A stretch of DNA of 64,000 nt from Selaginella tamariscina (Eukaryota; Streptophyta; Lycopodiopsida; Selaginellales; Selaginellaceae), in NCBI GenBank assembly GCA_003024785.1, contig PUQB01000015.1:936501-1000500 (forward strand). The letters are read 5' to 3'. How positions within the stretch are numbered: the first letter of the stretch is position 1; each line of letters starts with the position of its first letter. This document shows, piece after piece, positions 20,690 through 32,392 of this stretch. Both the position numbers and the translations under genes were made by a program. Under the pieces are notes generated by a model. The model did not search any database and was not told the origin of the DNA. It saw only the letters and a list, made by a program, of their open reading frames with translations.

Positions 20690-23600
20690 TGCATAATCTC
20701 TAGAGGATTAAGTTGAATGTTGTGCAGAACCTTATAAACTTGCAACCTTACATATGGTCCCTTCCCTTCCACTGCACAAGGAGACTCTTGGCTAAACCAT
20801 ATATCATAAGCTTAGGAAAAACGAACCAACACCAACTCATCCATCTTTTACTCTGCAGGTGGACAATGATAAGAGTTGTAGCACCGTTGTTGTCTCACTT
20901 GTATGCGGCCAAATGTTCTGTAAACTCTACTCCAACCAATGGAAGAATGCTCATCAAATACAGATCCCAGAACCTAACATCAACAACTAATGGCAAGCGC
21001 AAAAGTAGACCTAACTTCGTTGGTAACACCAAGTCATGACTATATAAGAGCTTATATACAGAACTTTGTACTCTAGTGACATAAGCATATCAAAGAGATG
21101 GCAGATAACCATTCCAATCCGAATGATAAAAGTTTACCTACTTCATGATCATCCCCTTGAAAGTTTTGACGAGCCATTCCACTAAACTATTTATTTGAGA
21201 TGATAAGTACTTGTGAAAGTATGGTGTATCCCAACTGAGATGCCAACACACAAAATGCCTCAACCATAAACGTACGACCATTATCCGAGAGAATTCGCTC
21301 CAGACAAGAATGCTGGAACATTACCCAATTAAAGAAAAAGTGGTCAATAACAAAAGCAATTGCACTAGCAAGAGCACCAACTTCCACCCAACGAGTTAGG
21401 TAGTCCGAAGCGATAATAACATACTTGTTTTGTGAAAAAGGTCCCATCAAATCAAATGTCACCAACTCAAATGGATTCAAAAATAATGGACTCCAAACGT
21501 CCTTTCAAAGTACAAAGGGAGTATTGCAAGCTTGGCACCACACACAACTACACACACACCGGATCACATATCCTTGAAACTCTGACCAGTAAAAAGATCT
21601 ATGCAACTTTTTAATCACACGACGAAGTCCCATGTGCCTGTCAATAATAGAAGAATCATGGTAAGAATGGAGGAAGTATAGAATGAAGACCAAAGGCACC
21701 ATCAACAAAAAATGATCATTGGATTAGTCCCCACAAAATAAAGAAGGATGTCATGAAGGCGATATTGAGAATGTAAATGCCTAAATAGCAAGTTATCAAC
21801 AAGCAATGCAGGATTCTCAAATCCATCGAGAAGCCTTTGGATCCATGGCTCAACCTTTTGAACTTAACAAACCTCATTTAAAAAAAGTAAATCCAACACT
21901 ACACCTTGTGAATACTAAATGTCAAGCACAACAACTGTTAACAGTGCAGAAAATCTACTAATGTTGGAATAATTGCTCCTTAGGAACGAATGAAGAGAGA
22001 GAAAGTGGAAGATGAGCTCGATAAAGAGCATTAGTATTAGCCATGGAATTCTTTGAGTAATGAACAACCTCAAAGTTGTAAAATCTAAAGCTTTAAGTTC
22101 CATCGAGCAATATGACTAACCAAGTTCTTCTGTTAGAATTTTAATCCAAAGGGTTAACATGTGGTTGCCAAGTGGCCATTTGGTGTCAACACTATGTGTG
22201 AGTAACACTAAATATTTTAGAACAACCTTAAGAGTCTAACTCAAATGCTCAAATAGGCATAAGACTTAGGGTTTTACCATAAGTTCTTTAGAATAACTAT
22301 CCTCTGAACCCTAGAAGATAACTCGAGTAGACTTTAGGATTTTGCCTTAGGTGACCTAAACATGCTCATGCCCTAGTGCTATCTAGACTAATATCACATT
22401 TTCATGTGACATTGTTTCTTAAGATGTGGGCTATCATGCCATAGCCCCTTAGATTCAAGAGTTACATAAGGTGTCACAAACATGACTCTCAAATGCTAAT
22501 TTTAGAACATGGTAAAAAGAACATGTCAACTAAGATCTAAAATATGAATGTGCCTTGCTTAGCTATGAGTGCTACTTTTGGCTTTGACGTGGAGGAGGAG
22601 GTTGGGAGACAAGCCTCAACTTTTGACCCTTGTAACAAAGACTTCCAATGCATGGATTTGCCAATTTAAGGGTAGGGTACCCGAAGGTGAAATGTACCCT
22701 TATTGTTTGAAAGTTAAGGTGGCATAATAAAGAGTTGTGTTTTAATAACACAAGTTAGAGCTTGCACACGTGAAAGAATAACGAGCTCAACTGAACTCTC
22801 ACTACATGTACTACTTAATAAATGTGATAAAGACTCCCCCCTATTTTCCTGTTTTGTAAAGTGGGCTAGCATAGAATCTCATTCCCAATGGGAATATACT
22901 TAGTGAGTTTTAACCATTGACCCCTAAACCCTAACCTATGGGGCGTGGGGTTAGGTCAACCTTAAGGGTTTTCTACTCATATCCGACATGTTGAATTCAC
23001 TAGAACCAATTAGAAACCTAACTGGGACACAAAAAATTAGGGTAAGAATTTTTTAAAAAGTAAGTTCTAGTGTAAATACCTAATGACACCTGACTAAACC
23101 ATCACTAGATATCCAAGTGCACTAAACATGTCTATTTTCTATTACATCTGGAGCTTGTTAGCATAGTTCAGTAAGTAATAACAGTCAATGTTCAAAGTAA
23201 AAAGAAGTTATAGTAAAAACTATGGCATCTTTTGCTTTAACAACAAAGTGACCGCAGCATGATCACTTTTCAATAACGTTTGAGAACCATGCAAAGGCAT
23301 GGAGTTTCTCAATACCCCAAACCATTGCTAAACGCTTCTTCTCTGCCATGGGATACGTTTACTAGGTACACTTATACTCTCCTACATTAACACCCCTCAA
23401 GACCGATGTTAGAAGCATCCACGTGCAAGATGAAGGGATGAGTATAATCAGGGTACGCAAAACTAGAGGAGTCATCAACAGCTCCTTAAGATCTACAAAC
23501 ACCTACTCGCACAAACAAGAGATGACATTGATGACTTCAACGATGCCTACAATAGTGCAGTATGATCTGAAAGATGTTCAACAAAATGACCAATATATTG

Positions 23601-25560
23601 TACCTTGCAAGAAACCATTGCACATTGTTTACACACTTTGGTGTAGGGAACTTTAGAACTATAACAAGTTTGTCAGGATTGACTTACAAACCTTCATAAG
23701 GAATGTGATAGTTAAGATAAGTGGTGTCTTTGATTTCAATACACACTTAGATCGCTTCAACTTTAAACCAACTTCTTGCAGCCGATTCAAAATCTTACAT
23801 ATATCACAAATATGCTCCTCCCACATTTCTTCCAAGTGGATCAAAACATTATCAATAAAGTCGGCAATCACCTTCCAAGTGGATCAAAACATTATCAATA
23901 AAGTCGGCAAGTTGCTGGAGAATTATTCAAATCAAAAGGCATTACCAAGAACTCATACAAACCAAATGGTGTCCGAAAAAACAGTCTTGGGAATGTCCTT
24001 GTCATCCATTGGAACTTGTTCAATATTTAAAAGCAAGATCTAACTTGGTGAACCAACAGCTCTGCCCTAATCGATCTAGAAGATTGTAATATGAGGAAGT
24101 GGGTAAACATCTAGAATAGTCACATCATTTAATGGGCAATAATCAATGCAGAACTGAATGCCCCATCCAACTTTGTTACAAGATGAGGTTTGCATGCCCA
24201 AGGATTTCGAGATTTTTAAATAACACACTTCTCCAACATCTCTTTAACATTTGTCCGTAAGATCTAAAGCTCCTTTGGTAACCAACACCAAACATGTATC
24301 TTGATCAGCCTAGCATCCCCAATTGGAATAGGGTGACATGTTACAATATTGCCCCAAATAACAAGTCAAGTCGAAAAAATCAGCATATTCCTTTTTAATT
24401 GATTAATGACTACATCACGACGATCATCTGAGGGATCTATATAGGGAATGGAAGAGTATGAAGGAAAGATGGCAGGAAGTAAGGGTAAGACAAAAGTGAT
24501 GAAAGCAGAGGTAAAAGTAAATGGACGAAGTGGAATAAAAATAAGAAGAATGTATAAAGATGAGGAAAAGTCAAACAAGGGGAGACTTTTCAAAGTCACA
24601 CTTAGCATAATTACAAGTTAATCAATCCATACCAAGAATAAAGTTAAAAGCTTGACTCAGCACCACATGTAAAGATTGAAAACTCAAATTCATGATCATG
24701 CACACAAATAGCGATGTCAGTTTCATCTTATGAACAAGCATGAGTGTGTTTGTTGCCATAAAGAATGAAGACTGGTTCTACTGCTCGGTACAAATGAAGT
24801 CGGCAATCTTGTAATAGTTGAGAATTAAAAGACAAACTTGAGCTTGTATTAACTAATATTGAAAGGAAAACAAAACATGTCGTGTTATTAAATATTGAGC
24901 TTGAAAAGTAAAGACCGGATGAATGGTGCTGAGTGAACCCCTTGATGTACTCCCGAAAGAAAGACGAAGGGTCACTAACTTACCCTCCTCTACTCATGCG
25001 ATTCATTTGTGAAAAATCCAGTGCATCAGACCTTCCATATGCAGTGCTCTAACTGGACATTGTTGAGCAAGGCCTCCACCTGGAAATGGAGGACGCCAAT
25101 TAGAAAACAAGAGTGCTGATACATGTGTCCAACCTCATCACATGCCCAACAACCTACTACACGTCCATGGCCCCAGCCTTGTCTTGGTACACAGGCAACA
25201 ATAGCATCAACCTCCATTGAAGCAGGACCATCCCCAACATGAAGTGGGATTAGAGCACGAAAGCTGCAAGTGGGAAAGGCAATGTCTCATATTGTTGTGC
25301 CAGCAACAGAGCATCATCAAGAGTCATTGGAGCCAATGCATGCACAAACTCCACAAGGTCTTAACGAAGTGCTGGTCACAACATACCTAACTTGATGTGC
25401 TCAAACATGTTAAGCTCAACACGAAGTAACAAGCTTTGAAAGCGAACACCAAACTGCATCATCAACTTAGATGGCTCCTAACAAATAATGCACTGAAAAG
25501 TATCATCACAGTCGTCAGCATGCTCAAACACGCGTTTGAAGACTACTAAAAGAATACTCC
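20690..25560 (-). mobile_element. Ty3/gypsy retrotransposon fossil (family 2), near full-length body
   Basis: Read on the minus strand, the parts are a gag-like region with a zinc knuckle (CWACDEVGH, about 25140), a protease-like region, reverse transcriptase (IADFIDNVLIHLEEMWEEH, about 23850), RNase H, integrase zinc-binding region (about 21700-21520), integrase core (FELVTFDLMGPF, about 21470) and integrase C-terminal part (about 21000-20720). Same family as the fragment at 1-1610. It is interrupted by a solo LTR at 22131-23224. Old and heavily broken. LTRs of its own were not identified, so both ends are approximate. Confidence 0.78.
22131..23224 (+). mobile_element. Solo LTR (family W) inside the gypsy fossil
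   Basis: Begins TGTTAGAATTTTAATCC and ends AAAAACTATGGCA, matching the well-defined solo LTR at 29394-30923 along its length, though shorter. Flanks TCTTC and TCTTT are a plausible decayed 5-bp target duplication. Confidence 0.75.
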
Positions 25561-26458
25561 AATCTCTGTGTTCAGACCATTATACCACTACAAGACAAGT
25601 AAAAAACTTGCACAAACACCAAACATCATTGTCATAGTGAGAACTCATTTTGCATTTTCCATCAAAATGTAATGTTCATTCTTATGTCTAAATATGCACA
25701 TCTTTTCGAAGTCAAAGACACATATTTTTCACATAAGCCTTTCCTCGTTTGAACACCATTGCCAAAAATGACATTAAATCTTGACCTAAGCTAAAAACAT
25801 AATGGACATTTTCTACTCTCAAATCATGTGTATCCCAATTTCATACACTTTAAAAATTTTCAATAATGTGCAGACTTAGCATATCACATAATCCACTTCA
25901 CAAGACTTAATTTGTAAGCAAGAACAAACTAACCTGCCATGTCTTGTGGAAGTGTTTAATAAACTAACCTAGACCCCCATAATCTAGGCAAATGTAAGGT
26001 AAAGTAACTTGGCATGTGACTTGAAAGTTACCTTCCGAGTGCTACCCTTGACATTAGAGTATAATCCACACCCACTTACCAAGCATGTGTTTTCTAAAGA
26101 ATTATAGATCTGAAGACCAACTCCCTGTGTAGAATTCAGACGTATTAATTGAAAGTGATAAAGTACTTTAAGAATTTAAAACTAACTAAACTCTAAAAGT
26201 ATAGTACACTTAGCTAGGATATTTCGAGCTCTCACATTGTTGGAGGTGAGGGGCACCTCTAATTGACCCTATGAATTGTGTTTTTTTTTGTAAATCTTCT
26301 TTATCTTTTTAGATTTAGTTTTTCTTATTTAGATTTGTTCCATTCTTATAGATTATACTCTTTTATTCATCCATGGCTATGCAATAAGTAAATCTTTTGT
26401 TTATGGAACATCTGCTTATGCAATTACTAGATGCTATGTAGGTGTAGTTGAATAATCA
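25561..26458. other. AT-rich stretch without recognisable gene
   Basis: No domain seen. By position it may include the decayed upstream LTR or leader of the minus-strand gypsy fossil. Poly(T) near 26280 is the only simple feature. Confidence 0.4.
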
Positions 26459-26611
26459 AACTCAATGATGGTAACGTTCACAACCCATGGTGCTACTCCT
26501 CATGCACCTGCAGCAAAACCTCGAGTCCGACCGAATTTCTTCTATTTAAGTCCTGGAGATAATGTGTACCATTGGTTTGATCACTTCATACTGGTCGTCA
26601 CATATCCTTCA
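26459..26611 (+). mobile_element. Gag-like fragment of a plus-strand retrotransposon
   Basis: A short open stretch (PRVRPNFFYLSPGDNVYHW, then FDHF) resembles the start of a gypsy gag. It is cut by the inverted family-W LTR that follows. Too short for firm assignment. Confidence 0.35.
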
Positions 26612-28882
26612 TGGGACTCATAGTTTTTACTATGACTCAACCTTTTACTTTAAAGGTTGACTGTTGTTACCTACTGGATTATGTAATAAGCCCTATGTGT
26701 AAAAATAACAGACCCACTTAGTGCACTTGGGTATTTGATGGTTTGGCCGGGTGTCATTAGGGATTTGCAAAAAACTTTGGGTGAAGGTAACACTTCCATT
26801 TAAAAAATTCTCCCCCAATTTTGACATCCCACTTAGGCTTATTAGTTAATGCAAATGATTTGGCATGTTAAATAGGATTAGGAACACCCCTAGGGTTGAC
26901 CTAATCCACGCCCTAAAATTCCCACCCCCTTGGGTAGGTTTTAGGGTAGGAGTTAGGTTAAACATAAGCTCATCTAATTAATTAAGGGGCTAGAATTTTG
27001 TGCCAGCCCACTTACCATATAGGATAAAAAGGGGGGGGGGGGGGCTTTGTCACATAAATAAGGTAGAGGATGTAGTAGAAGAGTTCTGGGTTATTAACAA
27101 GAACTTATTATTCTTTTATTGGTGCAAGCTCTAACTTGTGTTGTCAAGGACAAACTCTCTGTTATGGCACCTTAATTTTCAGACAATAGGGATATGTCCC
27201 ACCTTCAGGGTAGCCTATCCTTAAGATTGGCGAATTCATGCCTGGAGATCTTCTCGAACTGCACATTTCAAGGGTCAGAGGTTGAGGCTTGTTTCCAGCC
27301 TCGTCCTCCACATCAAGTTAAGAACAACACTCATAGCTAAGTAGGGCACATTCGTGTCATTGTCCAATTGTGGGTGTAGATCTTGGCTGATAGGTTTTCC
27401 TTACTGAGTTCATGAGGGATTGCAGAGGGGTTCTAGAGTTGGCATTGGAGAGCCACATTTGTGGCACCTAGTGCAACTCTTAAATCTAAGGAGCTATGGC
27501 ATGATAACCCACATCTTAAGAAACAGTGTCACATGGAGATGTAACACTAGGTTGGATGACACATGGTACAATGCCTGAGGCATGCCCATTGGGTTGTCTT
27601 ATGGGTTCAATGCCAAGGGGTTGGATACTTTAACAAACATGCATGCTTGTGCTCACATTAGGGTGCTAAGCCTTGGGCATTCGCTCATGGGAGGTTACAT
27701 CTTAACTAAATATGTTATTGGCACACTTGATTAAGGAGGGGATTTTCTCCTTGGGATCCAAGGGTTAAACAACCTAAGCTCATTAGCAAGAGTCCATTCG
27801 TGAGGCACTCGCAAGGTTGTGTACTTAGGGTTATCCAAATTGTTAAACAGGAAAACCAGAAATCCCACCTTTTCCTGTTTAATCGGGTTTCCTTTCTCCT
27901 AACCTTTAAGAGAGGCTACACACTTTCTTTCCTTCAACTCTCCACATTTACATATATTAAAACTCCTTCTCTCAAAGCCACAATGACTGGTCTCCGAAGT
28001 CAAGGGCAAGAACGGTTTTTGGCTATTGGCTTGTTAGATCCATTCATTGAGAGTACACAACATACACACAAGATCTTATAATATGCACCTTTCATTACTA
28101 ACATGAATACAAGAGACAAAGTGTAGAGAATCTCTATCTCCTGCTGGAACTTCAAATGGAGACCCTCTCTCCTGTTAGAACTTCTTGTGGAGACCCCTTC
28201 TCCTTTGCCCTAACTACTCCTTAACTCCCCTTCCTCTTGCCACGTCATCCTTTTCCTTTACGAGATTCCTTTTTTTTTCCTTTTCCTTACTCACCTTTTC
28301 CTCTCGTACTGATTTTCCTCCTTCATAGCCTTTCTTCCTCTTCCTTACACACCTTTTCCTCTCGGTAAGGATTTTCCTCCTTCACAGCCTTTCTTTCCTT
28401 TTCATTACGCACCTTTTCCTCTCGGTAAGGATTTTCCTCTTTCATAGCCTTTCCTTCCAGCTTACTACAGACCTTCCTACCTTTATTCTCTCTACAGTAG
28501 GATGTCCTATGCTCCTAATATTTTACCTTTAACACAAACCAAGCCTTGAGAAGTTTGCTTAGCAAAACACTTCTTGCCTATAGCGCACACTCGTGTCCTC
28601 ACTAAGTACTAGCCCTAAGTCTAGGGTATAACTTGGCCACTCAAACCTTTAGGGGTTAAGTCTACTAGCACATGATCCTAAAGTTTACTCAAGTTATCCT
28701 CTAGGGATTCAGGGATAGTCATTCTAGGAAACTTAGGGTAGGACTTTGAGTCTCTTACCTAATTAGGCATATAAGTCAGACTCTTGGAGTCATCTTGGAA
28801 AACTTAGCATTGCTCACACAGGGTTGACACCATAGGCTAACTTGGTAGCCACATGTTGGCCCTTTGGGTAAAAATTTTGACA
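26612..28882 (-). mobile_element. Solo LTR (family W), inverted, with a nested insertion
   Basis: Reverse complement of the 29394-30923 LTR: it starts with the complement of the CATAGTAAAAACTATG end and finishes CCCTTTGGGTAAAAATTTTGACA. Without the 0.69-kb insert at 27841-28534 its length, about 1.58 kb, agrees with the 1.53-kb reference copy. A poly(G) run sits near 27030, mirrored by poly(C) near 30485 in the other copy. Confidence 0.75.
27841..28534 (+). mobile_element. Nested solo LTR of a different family
   Basis: Starts TGTTAAACAGGAAA and ends ATTTTACCTTTAACA, giving the usual inverted TGTTAA...TTAACA ends. It interrupts the family-W LTR between sequence matching neighbouring positions of the reference copy. 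Flanks CAAAT/CAAAC resemble a 5-bp target duplication. The pyrimidine-rich middle carries imperfect repeats (CCTTTTCCTCTCG several times, 28300-28440). Confidence 0.7.
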
Positions 28883-29099
28883 ATTGGTAACAAAGCCTAT
28901 TCTTTGCCGTTAATAGGACTGCCTATATATACAAGAGCGAGTGGTCCAAATTGAAACAATCCGACGCTATCAAAAATCCTACTATATTAATAATAGTATA
29001 TGGCATTGTAATTGTACACCTAAACCTTATAGGTCAACGCTAAACATTATGATTTAAATTAAAAAATAAATAATGATTATGGGTAATGCAATTGAATCG

Positions 29100-29190
29100 A
29101 TTGGCGGTAAGGTACTCTATGGTCCTAATGTTAAGCATGTATGTTCCTTAGTTACAAGTTCCATGAAGTAGTATGTTCTTAAGAGGTTGA
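29100..29190 (+). pseudogene. Decayed GH3 exon fragment
   Basis: GGCGGTAAGG, then GTTCCTTAGTTACAAGTTCC, then ATGAAGTAGTATGTTC follows the GH3 run around 6150-6225 (RRLFPN-SIVTGSMKQYV). A third GH3-derived scrap outside the intact gene. Confidence 0.6.
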
Positions 29191-29393
29191 AACATACTTA
29201 AATAATAAATTTCAATTAAATTATGTAATAACTTTTATCACACAAAATATATATTGAATTCCAATATATAGATATATTTTCTTTATTCTACTTTATACAT
29301 TTTAATATATATATATACATACATATATATAAAAGTAAAAAACTAGCACATAATGAAATGAAGTTTTTTGCGATTTAAATAATTTGGACACTC

Positions 29394-30923
29394 TGTCAGA
29401 GTTTTAACCCGGAGGGCTAACACATGGCAACACGTGGCCGTCAAGTGGCCTTCCTCGTCAATTCCTTGTGTGAGCAACGCTAAGTCTTCCAGATGACCTA
29501 AGAGTCTGACTCATATGCCTTAGTTAAATAAAAACTTAGAGTAATACCCTAATCCCCCTAGAATGACCATCCCCTGAACCTTAGAGGATATCCCGAGTAG
29601 ATTTTAGGATCCAATCCCAGTAGACCTAGACAAGCTCATGCCCCAACCTCACAAAGGAATGTGTCTTATACAAGCCCGCGTGGTAGAGCTAAGGCATCGT
29701 CACTTACCCCTTGAGGAATCACCCTCATCCGGGAGAACAACCCCTTTAGGGCGACAAGGGGTACCTTGAACCACGATTAACCCCTAAGGGTTTGAGTGGC
29801 CAAGTCATACCCTAGACCTAGGGCTAGTACTTAGTGAGGACATGAGTGTGTGCCGTAGGTGAACACGAATGTTCTGTTAAGCAAACTCCCTAAGGCTAGG
29901 TTTGGATAACCCTAAGTACATGACCTTGAGAGTGTCTCATGATAGGGCTTCTGCTAATGAGCTTAGGTTGTTCAACCCTTAAATCCTAAGGAGAACACCC
30001 CCTAGCCAGGTGTGCCAAAGCACACTTAGTTATGACCTAACCTTCCTTGAGCGAATGCCTAAGGTTTAGCACCCTAGTGCAAACACAAGCATGTATGTTT
30101 ACTAGAGTATCCAAACCCTCAACAACTAGGTAATGTGAACCTGTCAAACAAGATCCCACGCCCACGATTGGACAAGGACTCGAATGTGACTTGCTTGGCC
30201 ATGAGTGCTACACTTAGCTTGACATGAAGGAGGAGGCTGGAGACAAGCCTCAACCTCTGCTTATTGGAATGTGCATTCCGACAAGACCTTCCAGGCATGA
30301 ATCTGCCAACGTTAAGGGTGTGCTACCCCGAAGGTGGGACGTACCCCTATCATTTGGAAGTTAGGGCGGCACAACAGAGGGTTGTGCCTTAATGACACAA
30401 ATTACCGCTTGCATCGGCAGAAGAGCAACGAACTCAGTCATGAACCCAGGAGCTTTCTTACTCATACTTTACCTTATTTATGTCCCCCCCCCCACCCCAC
30501 CCCACCCTCTCTTTTACTGAATGTGTAAGTGGGCTGGCACGAAATTAGCTAGCCCCTTATTAAGTTAATGAGAGAGTGTTTAACTTAGCCTAACTCGCTA
30601 CCCAAGGGGGTGGGGTTTTTAGGGCATCGGTTAGGGCAACCCTAGGGTGTTCTTAACCCTACTAAACACGTTGAACTCATCTACATTAATTAATCAGCCT
30701 AACTTGGATGTCAAACTTGGGGGTGGGCTTCAAAAAGTAAGTTCTAGCTTTACTTAGAGTTTCTTGTAAATACCTAATGATACCCAGCTGGACCATCATT
30801 AAATACCCAAGTGCACTAAGCGAGCATGTTTCCTACTACATTTAGGGTCCATCAACATAGTACAGTAGGTAATAACAGTTAACATCCAAAGTAAAGGGTC
30901 GAGTCATAGTAAAAACTATGACA
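29394..30923 (+). mobile_element. Solo LTR (family W), reference copy
   Basis: 1,530 bp with TGTCAGAG at the left end and CTATGACA at the right, and exact 5-bp target duplications CACTC (29389-29393 and 30924-30928). The flanks join into a block also seen uninterrupted at 16600-16720. No internal coding part of this family was seen anywhere in the window, only LTRs. Confidence 0.88.
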
Positions 30924-31558
30924 CACTCCATGGCATTCTTTCGCTTACATAAATGAAATAATGTTGGTATTGACGGATCTCCTCTTTCTCTCTCTCATCA
31001 CATATTTCCCTTCACATAGATGGTCAACTAGTTTCAATACATTTATATTCATTAAAACTCACATTTTTAATATCACTTTTACAACTTGGTTAAGCTCAAT
31101 GAACTCCTCATTAATGACTCTAATGTTAGTATATTTTAATATTTGGATTCTTTAAGTTTTATCTCATAAAAGATTATTTTATTTCACTAAAAAACATAAA
31201 TTATTCTTTATAATAAATTTTATGGGCAATTAATAAATGTACTTCCTTTCTTTCTTTATACTTTCATTACAACATACCAATAATCAAAAACTAGTGGTAG
31301 AGTTTTTATTTGGTGACATAGCGTCGTCAAGTAAAGATTTTAAAAGGAACTTGATTACCCAACCCACTTTCTATTAGAGCACCTTGGTTAGCAATCCTCA
31401 TGATTTCACTTTTGAAAAAACATATTATTATGGTTCGTACTTAACAAGTGTGACTCAAGTAAATTATGTGTTACTTGATTAAATAATACATGGATTTTTT
31501 CTTACTACTAATCAATCCTTTGCCTTTTGAAATAAATAAAAGGGATAATACTTAGTAG
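30924..31558. other. AT-rich spacer, duplicate of about 16690-16950
   Basis: Shares AATGTTGGTATTGA, AGATGGTCAACTA and GTTAAGCTCAAYGAA with the earlier block. No gene seen. Confidence 0.5.
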
Positions 31559-31811
31559 TGTCAACGTTTTGTCCCAAAGAGTTAACATGTGATAACATGT
31601 GGTTGCTCAGATGCTTAAATATGCATCCCACCCTAAATCCTTTAAAGTGATTGTCCTCATGACCCTAAAGGATAACTTGAGCAAACTTCCATAAGACCTA
31701 ATAAATAGACTCATACCTTATATGTGCTTCAGACATACTTCATGATAGAGCTAAGACATCGTCTTAATACCTTAAAGAATCACCCCCTCACACAAGAGTA
31801 TAACCAATAAC

Positions 31812-32392
31812 TGTCAAGCCACGATCCAGGAACCAGGAAAAGAGCAGGATTCCAAGAACAAGGAGGCTTGACTCAGGAACAGGACAAAGAGCAGGACAGG
31901 AACTAGAAACTCAGGAGCAAGACTGGAACCGGATAGGATCCGGGAGAGACAGGAACAGGATAGGATCCGGGAGCTAGACAGGAAGGCGCATGACAGGATC
32001 CAGGAACAAGACAGGAACAGGATAGGATCCAGAAGCAGAATAGGATCCGAGAGCAAGACAGAGCAGGAGGCAAGGAGCAAGACACGAACAAGATAAGAAC
32101 AAGAATGATCGTAGAATGATTGGTGTTGATAGTAACTGATTGTACAACAATTAGGTCAGAGCTTTTATGCTTACAACTCCAAGCTAATCTAGTCATGAGC
32201 TAAGAATAGTGTCCCTTATCCTCTAGGCATATCCTATAGCATATCCTATAGGAATATCCTACAGGTATATCCTGTAGGAATATCCTGCATGCATATTCTG
32301 TAACCCATATCCTGTATCCGAAATCCTGCATCCTGTATCCTGTATCCGGAATCCTGTATCCTGCATCCTGTATCCTGTATCGGGTTGTGACA
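31812..32392 (-). repeat. Element A LTR (3' LTR by coding direction)
   Basis: 581 bp, TGTCAAGCCACG...GTTGTGACA. Contains a minisatellite of the AGGAACAGGATAGGATCC kind (31840-32070) and a second one of CCTGTATCC/ATATCCT units (32225-32385). Confidence 0.92.

Noticed and set aside
27030-27045. Poly(G) run (and poly(C) near 30485) as a special structure
   Set aside because: Same position in two family-W LTR copies of opposite orientation, hence an ordinary homopolymer of that LTR.
32225-32385. CRISPR-like look of regularly repeated CCTGTATCC/ATATCCT units
   Set aside because: The units are contiguous minisatellite repeats inside a gypsy LTR, without unique spacers, in a eukaryotic context.
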